NCBI GenBank assembly: GCA_900696485.1
Contig: CAADGG010000013.1
Span: 1-51,770 of the forward strand
Direction: 5' to 3'
DNA: 51,770 bases
Source of the DNA: an uncultured Pseudomonadota bacterium
GTDB lineage: Bacteria; Myxococcota_A; UBA9160; PR03
Shown: positions 45,058 through 51,770 of the stretch, piece by piece
Numbering within the stretch: position 1 is the stretch's first letter
Layout: each line of letters opens with the position of its first letter
The notes under the pieces: model-generated
Databases searched by the model: none
Told to the model about the DNA's origin: nothing
What the model saw: the letters and a program-made list of their open reading frames with translations, nothing else
Made by a program: the position numbers and the translations under genes

Positions 45058-46152
45058 CTACAGGCTCTCGTGGATGAGCCGCGCCGCGCGCCGGCGCCAA
45101 GCCAGCGCGGCGAGCGCGCCGAGCACTGCGATCGCCGCCGAGGATCCCGGCTCCGGCAGCAGGCTCACGTCATCCCAGCTCGCTGCGAAGAAGTCCGGCG
45201 ACCCCGGATCGACATAGACGCTGACACCCGAATAGAAACGCCCGGATCGTGCATCCAGAGGCACTTCGATGAGTGTCGGACCGATCTGCGTCCACGCGTC
45301 GCGCAGCGGCGCACCGATGAATACGTCGGTCGATCCGCGGTTGTCGCCGTTGCATCGAGGCTCCTCGCTGAAACTGATCGTCAGGAACGGCTCGCCGTCC
45401 GTCGAGGTGCTCGGCCAGAAGAGCCTGCCGAGCAGCGCGTACTCGCCGCCAGGGATCATATCGATGCACTGAGCCGCGCGCAGCGAGTTCGGGTTCTCGC
45501 CGACGGCCTTGTCGAGCGAGAGCGATCCCGAAGAGGGCGATCCGTTCGCGTCGGCGCTGTTCCAGGCGATCGTCGACGAGGAGTCGAACTTCTCGAAGCT
45601 CCAGGCGGGGTGAGCCGGATCGTCGAAGCCGCCGTCGACCACATACTCCGAGGCGGCGGTGCCGTAGAAGCTCGCCACGTTCAAGGCTACCGGCTCGATT
45701 CCATCCTCACTGATCTCCGCTGCAACGAGCGAAACGCCGGCGAGGTCGAAGTCGATCTCCGGAAAATCAGCTCCGGCGCCTCCGGGAAGGTCGATCAGAA
45801 GCGAGATCTCAGGGTTGTTGGCGCCGAGGAAGCGGATGAAAAACTCGAGGCGGTTCGGCGGGTTCGACCGCAGCCGCACGGTAGCCTCGACATCGCTCTG
45901 TGCGGCCCCACCGATCGACAACGTGGTCACCTCGATCGTGCTTTCGACCGCCTTGCCGGGAAGCAACGCCGGATCGGTGAGAAACCCGGTGAACTCGACG
46001 TTGACGCCGGAGTCGAAGGAGATCCCAGCCGCTGCGGTCGTCGCGGAGAACACGTACTTCGTGACGGCGCGCGCCGGCTGTGCGGCGGTCAGCAGCAGAA
46101 GAGCAAGTGCGGGCGCGAAGCGGATGGATCGGCTCGGCATGAACGGCCTCAT
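45058..46152 (-). CDS. Secreted PEP-CTERM-type protein
   Basis: 364 residues. Signal peptide 1-30 (ALLLLTAAQPARA) and a beta-rich body with two parts: residues 31-190 (ISLLIDLPGGAGADFPEIDF) and a later domain starting VVDGGFDDPAHPAW. The end is LPEPGSSAAIAVLGALAALA followed by WRRRAAR. ATG 46152 is preceded by GGGAGA. Convergent with the MscS gene, with 17 bp between. Function unknown; surface or biofilm role is typical of the class. Confidence 0.85.
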   Translation of the reverse strand: MRPFMPSRSIRFAPALALLLLTAAQPARAVTKYVFSATTAAAGISFDSGVNVEFTGFLTDPALLPGKAVESTIEVTTLSIGGAAQSDVEATVRLRSNPPNRLEFFIRFLGANNPEISLLIDLPGGAGADFPEIDFDLAGVSLVAAEISEDGIEPVALNVASFYGTAASEYVVDGGFDDPAHPAWSFEKFDSSSTIAWNSADANGSPSSGSLSLDKAVGENPNSLRAAQCIDMIPGGEYALLGRLFWPSTSTDGEPFLTISFSEEPRCNGDNRGSTDVFIGAPLRDAWTQIGPTLIEVPLDARSGRFYSGVSVYVDPGSPDFFAASWDDVSLLPEPGSSAAIAVLGALAALAWRRRAARLIHESL

Positions 46153-46270
46153 GGGTCTCCCACTTATAGCGCACCTGAACGGCGCTGAGCTGCCTTCTCC
46201 GGCGATTTCGCTTCCCCACTCAAGCCACCACCCGCCCCGGCCGACCTGCATCCAGGGCAGGGAGGTCCGC

Positions 46271-46897
46271 ATGCACTCGATCTGGATCATCGGCGGCGCA
46301 CTCGGAATCTTCGCGATGTGGATGTTCGAAGTGAATCCGCGCTGGATCGGCGCGTTTGGCGTTGCGTGGCTCGGGCTCGCTTTCAACTCGATCATCCAGG
46401 CCCGCAACCAGGCCGATACGGCGCTCTCGAGCGTGGGTGTGATGTTGAAGAAGCGCTGGGATCTGATCCCCAGCCTGGTAGACGCCGTTCAGCGTTACGT
46501 CGAACACGAGTCGCAGCTGCTCGCGGAAGTCGTTGCGCTGCGTGCCAAAGCGACAGCGCGCGAGCTTCCGGCCGCGGAGGCCGCTGCGCTCGACGCACAG
46601 ATCGGCCGCGCGCTCGGCCAGGTGCTCGTGACGGCCGAGTCGTATCCGGAACTCAAGGCGAGCGAAAATTTCCAGCAGCTGCAGCGCGCGCTCAATGAGG
46701 TCGAGGAGCAGATCTCCGCCGCACGGCGCACCTGCAACGCGGCCACCAGGACCTACAACGACGCCGTCTCCATGTTCCCGACGAATCTTCTCGCCGCGCT
46801 CCTCGGCTATCGCGAGCGCAGCTACTTCGAAACGACCGCCCGCGAGGAGGCGCGGCCGGAAGTGATGGAACGCTTCCGCGCCCACGAGAGGCGCTAG
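46271..46897 (+). CDS. lemA: LemA family protein
   Basis: 208 residues. Single N-terminal membrane region (5-40), then the LemA signature YNSIIQARNQADTALSSVGV-like segment (here FNSIIQARNQAD), VMLKKRWDLIPSLVDAVQRY, and RTYNDAVSMFPTNLLAALLG. LemA proteins have an outside N terminus and a cytoplasmic helical bundle; function unclear. Start ATG 46271 follows GGGAGG. Four bases separate it from the DUF3137 gene, a frequent LemA partner. Confidence 0.92.
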   Translation: MHSIWIIGGALGIFAMWMFEVNPRWIGAFGVAWLGLAFNSIIQARNQADTALSSVGVMLKKRWDLIPSLVDAVQRYVEHESQLLAEVVALRAKATARELPAAEAAALDAQIGRALGQVLVTAESYPELKASENFQQLQRALNEVEEQISAARRTCNAATRTYNDAVSMFPTNLLAALLGYRERSYFETTAREEARPEVMERFRAHERR

Positions 46898-46901
46898 GCG
46901 G

Positions 46902-47876
46902 ATGCGCTCGCCCGACGAGTTCGAACGCTTCCTGAAGGAGGCGATCGAGCCCACGCTTCGAGACGTCGAGCGCGAGCGAGCGGAGGTCCAGGCCAGACGC
47001 GACGCCGTCGCGCTGCCCGCCGTGTGGAAGATCGCGGGCGTTGCCACGGGCATCGCCGCTGGCGCGTGGCTACACAGCTTCGGGGGATTCCTGCTCCTCG
47101 CTGCGCTGCCCTTCGTGATCGACTTGTGGCGTCGCTTCCGAATCCCCGACACCGCGACGCCGCGCATCCGCTCCGAGATCCTGGCGCCCGTGATCCAGTT
47201 CTGGGATCCGAGCTTCCGCTACGAGCCCCATGGATCGATCGCGCGCGAAGAATTCGGCGCCAGCCGCCTCTTCGAAGGCGATTCCTGGAATCGCTATCAC
47301 GGCGAAGATCTGGTGAGTGGCCGCCATGGATCGACCGCGTTCCGCTTCTCGGAGATCCACGTCACGCAGGTGACGAAGCGCGACAAGACCAGCCACACGG
47401 AGATCGTGTTCCACGGTCTCTTTTTCGCGGCAGACTTCAACAAGAGCTTCGCCGGACAGACGCTGCTGCTGCCGGATCGCGCCGAGCGCCGGATCGGTTC
47501 GCTCGGCCGCGTGTTCCAATCCGTTGGTGGAGGCGCTGGTCTCGAGCTCGTCGAACTCGAGGACCCCGATTTCGAGCGCGCGTTCCTGGTGCGCTCCACG
47601 GACCCGACGGAGGCGCGGTACCTGCTTTCGCCGAGTCTGATGCGCCGCATCCTCGCATTTCACGACAACACCGGAGCGCAGCTCCGGCTCTCGTTCACCG
47701 GCGGCACGCTCTACCTCGCCGTGCCGCTCGGCAGCGATCTGTTCGCGGTCCCCGGGGACGGGAAGATCGAGATCGCGCAGATTCGAGCGTGGATCGGCGA
47801 GCTGCTCTTCGCGACGGGAATCATCGACGACCTCGACCTCGACACGCGCATCTGGTCGAAGGCGCCCGCCGCGTAG
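46902..47876 (+). CDS. DUF3137 membrane protein
   Basis: 324 residues with two adjacent membrane helices (about 43-75), then a soluble part: DPSFRYEPHGSIAREEFGAS, HVTQVTKRDKTSHTEIVFHG, LFFAADFNKSFAGQTLLLPD. This matches DUF3137 (galanin-like), commonly next to LemA. The C-terminal half contains SPSLMRRILAFHDNTGAQLR. Function unknown; likely works with LemA at the inner membrane. Confidence 0.88.
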   Translation: MRSPDEFERFLKEAIEPTLRDVERERAEVQARRDAVALPAVWKIAGVATGIAAGAWLHSFGGFLLLAALPFVIDLWRRFRIPDTATPRIRSEILAPVIQFWDPSFRYEPHGSIAREEFGASRLFEGDSWNRYHGEDLVSGRHGSTAFRFSEIHVTQVTKRDKTSHTEIVFHGLFFAADFNKSFAGQTLLLPDRAERRIGSLGRVFQSVGGGAGLELVELEDPDFERAFLVRSTDPTEARYLLSPSLMRRILAFHDNTGAQLRLSFTGGTLYLAVPLGSDLFAVPGDGKIEIAQIRAWIGELLFATGIIDDLDLDTRIWSKAPAA

Positions 47877-47899
47877 CAGTCTGGCTCGAACGAGGCGCC

Positions 47900-48157
47900 T
47901 TGATCGGCCCCGTGCTGCTCTGGACCGCGGCACCTCTTGCGACGTCTGCGCAAGCGGCGACCCCCTGCTCCCTCACCGACCTCGGACGCTTCGAGGAGAT
48001 GGACTTCCTGCTCTCCGCCAGCGCGACGGCGATCAACGCGAGCGGATTCGTCGTGGGTTGGGGCAAGTTCTACCTGGCCGCAAGCCATGCGATGTCCTGG
48101 GCGGACGCGCGAACGCCCGTCGATCTCGGCGAACTCCCCGGGGCAAGCGATCGGTAG
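47900..48157 (+). pseudogene. HAF-repeat exported protein, N-terminal remnant
   Basis: A TTG (47900) or GTG (47912) start gives a signal peptide (LLWTAAPLATSAQA), then CSLTDLGRFEEMDFLLSASA, TAINASGFVVGWG and HAMSWADARTPVDLGELPGA. T-D-L-G, A-I-N-x-x-G-x-V-V-G and H-A-x-x-W form the HAF repeat. Only about one repeat remains before TAG; family members carry several. Begins close after DUF3137, so it could be read from that operon. Confidence 0.65.
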
Positions 48158-48238
48158 ACACGGCTTCGTGTCCTTCCGTCCCAGGATGTCGGATCCGGCG
48201 CCTGGCTTGAAACGTGCACTGCGAGAAACTCGGCCGCG

Positions 48239-48694
48239 TCAGCGCGGCTCGCAGACGAAGATCGGAATGTCGCGCGTCGTGCGTTGGCGATACTCGGCGT
48301 AGGGCGCGTAGTGCTGGTCGCAGATCGGCCACAGTGCCCCCTTCTCCTCCACCGTCGCTTGTCGCGCGCGCAGCCGCATCCGCTTGCCCCGATGATTCAC
48401 CTCGATGTCGGGGTGCTTCACCAGGTTCCCGAACCAGACGGGATTCTTCGGCGCGCCGCCCTGGGAGGCGACGAGCAACACGCCTTGCTGGTACGGCACG
48501 TACATCAGCGGGACCGTGAGCGTCCGCCCGCTCTTCGCTCCCGTCATCGTGACGAAGCAGACTTCGTCGCCGGCGAGCTTGTTGAAGAGGCGCCCGCCCG
48601 AGAGGCGGTGGAGCAGGACGTGGGTGCGGGTCGCGGCCTTGAGGATCCAGCGCGGCGGCGGCTTGCCGCGGCTCGTCGGGGTGTCGTCGGCCAT
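48239..48694 (-). CDS. Deazaflavin (F420)-type nitroreductase family protein
   Basis: 151 residues matching the Ddn/DUF385 family: TMTGAKSGRTLTVPLMYVPY, VLLVASQGGAPKNPVWFGNL and a KHPDIEVNHRGKRMRLRARQ tail. Members bind F420 or FMN and reduce varied substrates. No F420-synthesis gene is present here, so cofactor use is unknown. Single-gene unit; ATG 48694. Confidence 0.85.
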   Translation of the reverse strand: MADDTPTSRGKPPPRWILKAATRTHVLLHRLSGGRLFNKLAGDEVCFVTMTGAKSGRTLTVPLMYVPYQQGVLLVASQGGAPKNPVWFGNLVKHPDIEVNHRGKRMRLRARQATVEEKGALWPICDQHYAPYAEYRQRTTRDIPIFVCEPR

Positions 48695-48851
48695 GGGATT
48701 CCTCCAGAGTGGGGTGGAGCAGGGTCCCAGGGTACAGTCATCCGCACCGGCCGCCTCCGGCGTCTCGCGATCGATGGTGGTGCAACGGCGAAAACGGAGC
48801 TCGTGCCCGGGTTTGGGGTAGATTCATCGCTCACTCCGCCACGAGGTGCTC

Positions 48852-49673
48852 ATGAACACGCGCATTCCGTCGTTTCGTCCGCACCCTTTTCGCAAGCTAC
48901 GCTCGCACGTGTTGGGGCGAGTCGGCCCGGTGCTCGCCGTCTGCGCGCTCCTGACGGTGTCGGGCGACGCGCGCGGCGCCGGCGAGCCGTGCACCGACCT
49001 GTTGGGCATCGGCGACTTCGACGACGGCACGAATGGCTGGGTCTACAGCCAGGTCGGCGGCGGCATCGACATCTACTTCGTCGCCGCCCCGAACGACCGT
49101 CTCGGCAATCCCGCTTCGAAGGCGGCGCTCGTCTTCGACCAGAGCACGCTCGCGAGCGCCGACTACCCGGTCGACCCGCTGCTGCGCAAGGAAGGCGACT
49201 GTCTCGCGGTCACTCCGGGACAATCGGTGCGCGTGGGCGGCTGGATCCGCATCCCGACCGGCCAGCCCCGGACGGGCACCGCACAGTTCGTGATGGCGTG
49301 GTTTTCGTCGCCGAGTTGCGGGTCGATTCTCGATTTCGTGGACACACCGGTGGTCTCGACACCTGGCGACTGGATCGCCGTCGACGACACTTTCGAGGTT
49401 CCCCCCGGCGCTGGCGGAGTCTCGGTGGCGATGCGCTCGCTGAAGAACGAGGCCGATGGCCTCTTCAACAGCTACTACGACGACCTCTACCTGTGCGTAC
49501 CGGAGCCCGGGGGCACGCCGCTCGGCGCCGCGGCCGTTCTCGCGGTAGCCGCCCTCGCGGGCCGGCGAAGACAGCGATCGGTGGCGCGCTGTCCGACGCA
49601 CCCCAGCTTCCGCGCAAGCGCTTCCGGGTACCGGGCACGACGCCGGTGGAGACCGACGCGTACCACCTGCTGA
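48852..49673 (+). CDS. Secreted PEP-CTERM-type protein with abnormal end
   Basis: 273 residues. Signal peptide (about 1-45), a Cys-bearing lectin-like domain (LLGIGDFDDGTNGWVYSQVG), and a sorting tail VPEPGGTPLGAAAVLAVAAL followed by AGRRRQRS at 49500-49580. The frame then continues about 30 residues (VARCPTHPSFRASASGYRAR) into unrelated sequence, where the PEP tail normally ends. The natural stop was probably lost in a rearrangement. Start ATG 48852 after GAGG. Confidence 0.75.
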   Translation: MNTRIPSFRPHPFRKLRSHVLGRVGPVLAVCALLTVSGDARGAGEPCTDLLGIGDFDDGTNGWVYSQVGGGIDIYFVAAPNDRLGNPASKAALVFDQSTLASADYPVDPLLRKEGDCLAVTPGQSVRVGGWIRIPTGQPRTGTAQFVMAWFSSPSCGSILDFVDTPVVSTPGDWIAVDDTFEVPPGAGGVSVAMRSLKNEADGLFNSYYDDLYLCVPEPGGTPLGAAAVLAVAALAGRRRQRSVARCPTHPSFRASASGYRARRRWRPTRTTC

Positions 49674-49880
49674 TGCGGATGACCGCGCACGAGCCGGACC
49701 TCGCCGCCACCTGGAGCAACCACCTGGGGCAGCGGCTGAGCGCCGGGCTGCTGCTCGATCACGCCCACGACTCCTACCTGGCGAGTGCGGACACGCCGGC
49801 CGAGCCCACGGACCACTCCAACCTGCACCTGGTCGAGGTGCTGCTCCGGCCCGATCAGTGGATCGATGCCAATCCCGGGC
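49583..49880 (+). pseudogene. Unidentified coding-like fragment
   Basis: In a different frame from the PEP-CTERM gene, the plus strand reads PQLPRKRFRVPGTTPVETDA, TAHEPDLAATWSNHLGQRLS and TDHSNLHLVEVLLR. Composition is clearly protein-like. No start codon in this part, and the frame runs into copy C of the dispersed repeat, so this is a central or terminal piece of a lost gene. Family not recognised. Confidence 0.5.
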
Positions 49881-49912
49881 CGGGAGAGCCAACGGATGGC
49901 GACCGGGGGCTG
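49848..49912 (+). repeat. Dispersed repeat, copy C
   Basis: About 65 bp similar to copy B, with the core GAGCCAACGGATGGCGACC at 49885-49903. It continues the reading frame of the preceding coding-like fragment. Confidence 0.75.
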
Positions 49913-50045
49913 GCCAGACTCAGGTCAGACTCGCGCCCACACCACGGCGGTTCTCGTGCGCGGGTGCCTGCTACAATGAGGGCACCCCCAGGTTCCGCCT
50001 ACATCAGTGCCCGGCGCGTCCTCCGCGACGGGCGGGGGAACCCGC

Positions 50046-50672
50046 GTGCAAGACCTCGGCGACATGGCGCCGATCGCGACATTCGGCGCCACCGCCGTGC
50101 TGGCGATCATCACCTTCTTCTACTGGCGGGCAGTCCAGCGGCAGGTGCATGCCCAGACGTCGCCCTGCGTGATCCTCTACGCCTCGATCGACCAGAGCCG
50201 CCTGTCGATCATTCAGCTGGTCGTCAAGAACATCGGCACCGCGATGGCATATGGCGTTCAGTTCAAGTTCTCTGCTCCGGTCCCGCACCGCGCTTTCGGG
50301 CTCGACATGGCGAAGGCCAAGACCGTCGAGCCCATGAGCCGGGTTCCCCTGATCGATGGCATACCGACACTCGCACCGGGTGAGACGCGCCGCATCGACT
50401 GGGGCCAGATTGCGGGTCTGACGAAGAACCTCGGTAAGCCCATCGAGGCGATTTGCTCCTTCACCGACGGCAAGGCCGACATGCCACCGACCCGTGCCGT
50501 GCTGGAGGTGGACTCCTACCTGATGACCGTCGCAGTCGAGTCGGAGCTGGCGAGGATCGATCACAAGCTGGAGAAGATCGCGCGGGTCGTCGAGCGATAC
50601 GACCCGTGGCGGCCGATCAGGGTGCAGGTGGTGCCAACGTCGCCCGAAGATCCCGAGGAGGAGGATTCATGA
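50046..50672 (+). CDS. Hypothetical single-TM membrane protein
   Basis: 208 residues from GTG 50046 (after GGGGGAA); ATG 50064 is an alternative. One N-terminal membrane helix (about 9-28, ATFGATAVLAIITFFYW). The body is beta-rich, like an Ig-type fold: IIQLVVKNIGTAMAYGVQFK and LAPGETRRIDWGQIAG. An acidic end (PEDPEEED) follows a helical region. The pattern resembles small proteins that hold a CARDB/NEW3-like domain, but I cannot assign it. Stop overlaps the next small frame (ATGA). Confidence 0.7.
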   Translation: MQDLGDMAPIATFGATAVLAIITFFYWRAVQRQVHAQTSPCVILYASIDQSRLSIIQLVVKNIGTAMAYGVQFKFSAPVPHRAFGLDMAKAKTVEPMSRVPLIDGIPTLAPGETRRIDWGQIAGLTKNLGKPIEAICSFTDGKADMPPTRAVLEVDSYLMTVAVESELARIDHKLEKIARVVERYDPWRPIRVQVVPTSPEDPEEEDS

Positions 50673-50752
50673 TCCGCAGCGTGCTCGGGCTCCATCCAGT
50701 CCGGCAGGTCGCGGCCACACTGCAGTTATATCACGACGAACAAGCGCCGTGA
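50669..50752 (+). CDS. 27-residue small ORF
   Basis: ATG 50669 overlaps the stop of the membrane-protein gene (ATGA) and follows GAGGAGGA, an excellent ribosome site; the product is MIRSVLGLHPVRQVAATLQL plus seven residues. Could be a real coupled micro-protein or an accident. Function unknown. Confidence 0.35.
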   Translation: MIRSVLGLHPVRQVAATLQLYHDEQAP

Positions 50753-50775
50753 TACGATGAGTCTGGAGGTACGGA

Positions 50776-50997
50776 ATGGCGCCGCGATTGATCTCCTGGA
50801 AAGAACTCGGCTCCCCCACTTCGCCGTGCGTGGTCCACGTCGAGGGGGTCGGGAACGTGAATATCAGGCCGCACGACATCGCGGAGGCCGCAACTAGGTC
50901 GAGACCCTTCTTCGTCAAGCTCAGCAGCGATGTCGGACATTCGAAAAGCATCCGGAACGAGTATCTCATCATCGGCTACGAGCCTCCGAACGAATAG
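50776..50997 (+). CDS. Small hypothetical protein, 73 aa
   Basis: ATG 50776 follows GGAGGTACGG at ideal spacing. Globular-looking: ISWKELGSPTSPCVVHVEGV, VNIRPHDIAEAATRSRPFFV, VKLSSDVGHSKSIRNEYLII. No membrane segment or known motif. It follows the membrane-protein and micro-ORF pair by 23 bp and is probably in the same transcript. Confidence 0.6.
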   Translation: MAPRLISWKELGSPTSPCVVHVEGVGNVNIRPHDIAEAATRSRPFFVKLSSDVGHSKSIRNEYLIIGYEPPNE

Positions 50998-51011
50998 GCG
51001 TCGCGTCGAAG

Positions 51012-51152
51012 CTATGCCGCATCGCCGCTCAGCAACCCCACCTTGACAAGCCGGCGCTGCCACTCCTCGCGACCGGCGAAAATCAGCTTGCCGACCTGAT
51101 ACACATTGAACGGGAAGTTGGCGACCGGCGGCTGGGGAAAGAAGGGGGTGGC
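51012..51152 (-). pseudogene. Unidentified C-terminal coding fragment
   Basis: The frame PPVANFPFNVYQVGKLIFAG followed by REEWQRRLVKVGLLSGDAA ends at TAG (51012-51014). Protein-like, with Phe/Tyr/Trp content unusual for a shadow frame. The upstream part is low-complexity and lies next to the IS91-type tail. I cannot name the family. Confidence 0.4.
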
Positions 51153-51314
51153 GGCGGCGTTTGGTGGCGCGCGGCCGGCGGCGGACCGCACGGGGGTCGT
51201 CGCTACCGCGAGGCGGTGCGACGCGCCCGATTCGGGTCGGGTTCGGGTCGACGTTTGGGTGTGGGTCGATCGATCTGCGCTGGCGCATGGGGCGCGCGGT
51301 CTGGAGCCGGCGGA

Positions 51315-51719
51315 TCAGGACTCGAAGTCGGCGGGCGCTCGGTCGGCCGCTTCGTCGTCGAAGCGGCCGTCGCGGCGCGCCGGCGCCCGCGGTGGGGCGC
51401 GCACCGAGAGGCCCAGGCAGGCGAGGATTGCCACCGTGGTCTCGCGTGGGTGGATCACCGCGAGAATCCGCATCGGGCCGCGGCAGCGCGGACACTCGAG
51501 CACGTCGATCGCGAAGACGCGTTTCCTCAGCTCTGCCCACGCGAGCCGTCTCGCCCGCGCAGGGTCGGGCCAGGCCGGCGCGCTGGCGCTGGCGCTCGTG
51601 ACCGGGATGGACGGACTCCCGAGCCGCTCGCACTCGGGCGTCGACCCTGGTGTCGCGGTCGAGGCGGAGTCCGGCGCCGGAGCAGACGCTCCACCCGCGC
51701 GATCGCCATCGACCCGCAA
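51315..51719 (-). mobile_element. IS91-type transposase C-terminal part
   Basis: About 134 residues from a TTG; the frame near the window edge has not been resolved. LAWAELRKRVFAIDVLECPR then CRGPMRILAVIHPRETTVAI and LACLGLSVRAPP form the CPRC zinc-finger and ending of IS91-like Y2 transposases. The catalytic HUH/tyrosine domain is missing or lies beyond the right edge. A similar tail lies at 19124-19291. Confidence 0.75.
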
Positions 51720-51770
51720 CGGTGTCGCAGCGGATTCGGGACGTAAAAAGGATCGAGTTGGCCGTGCGCC

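Noticed and set aside
48284..50383. A 699-codon plus-strand frame
   Set aside because: It runs antisense through the nitroreductase gene and out of frame through the PEP-CTERM gene; only the part at 49583-49880 looks coding.

Overview
The window is a high-GC bacterial chromosome segment of about 51.8 kb. It encodes at least five secreted proteins with a C-terminal PEP-CTERM-type tail (Pro-Glu-Pro, hydrophobic helix, Arg cluster), several lipoproteins and Tat/Sec-exported proteins, and many small gene remnants. This fits a Gram-negative, probably aquatic, deltaproteobacterial or Myxococcota-like genome, but no rRNA or other marker gene is present, so the assignment is an inference. No exosortase, tRNA, rRNA or CRISPR array was seen.

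Left part (1-8.3 kb): a complete N-type rotary ATPase operon on the minus strand in the order atpD-C-Q-R-B-E-F-A-G, with most genes overlapping by a few bases. Just upstream of it is a small graveyard: an inverted repeat, a DDE transposase tail, a frameshifted secreted-protein gene and a RadC tail. The context suggests the ATPase operon arrived by transfer.

8.3-29.5 kb: a cytochrome c/ferritin-like pair faces an ECF sigma factor that overlaps folE2. Then come a membrane M28 peptidase, a GH38 mannosidase, a subtilisin-like protease with an altered catalytic Asp motif, PEP-CTERM proteins, a nucleotidyltransferase, a two-TM K+ channel with a double RCK module, an M28 peptidase with a PEP-CTERM tail, a DUF1573 protein, an SGNH lipoprotein and an arylsulfatase. 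Remnants of TrhA, UPF0145, an IS91-type transposase, MerA and a gamma-carbonic anhydrase lie between them.

29.5-40 kb: a TraB/GumN lipoprotein, a truncated SGNH gene, a GT39-like glycosyltransferase, and a 111-bp repeat present twice in direct orientation. Each copy cuts an unrelated gene at the same element boundary. Then comes a compact stress module (HPF/RaiA-like, CBS-DUF2267, DksA/TraR-type), a DUF362 protein, and a 648-residue lipoprotein joining an MlaA domain to an alpha/beta-hydrolase domain.

40-51.8 kb: an MgtA-type Mg2+ ATPase, an MscS channel, PEP-CTERM proteins, a LemA/DUF3137 pair, a deazaflavin-dependent nitroreductase-like protein, three small hypothetical genes and an IS91-type transposase tail at the right edge. 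A dispersed repeat around the core GAGCCAACGGATGGCGACCA occurs at about 19.3, 40.4 and 49.9 kb, next to broken genes.

Overall, intact genes for ion transport, envelope lipids, secreted hydrolases and stress are separated by at least sixteen short remnants, several ending at IS or repeat boundaries. The most interesting points are the MlaA-hydrolase fusion, the 111-bp repeat that truncates genes, and the N-ATPase operon with two carboxylates in its c subunit.
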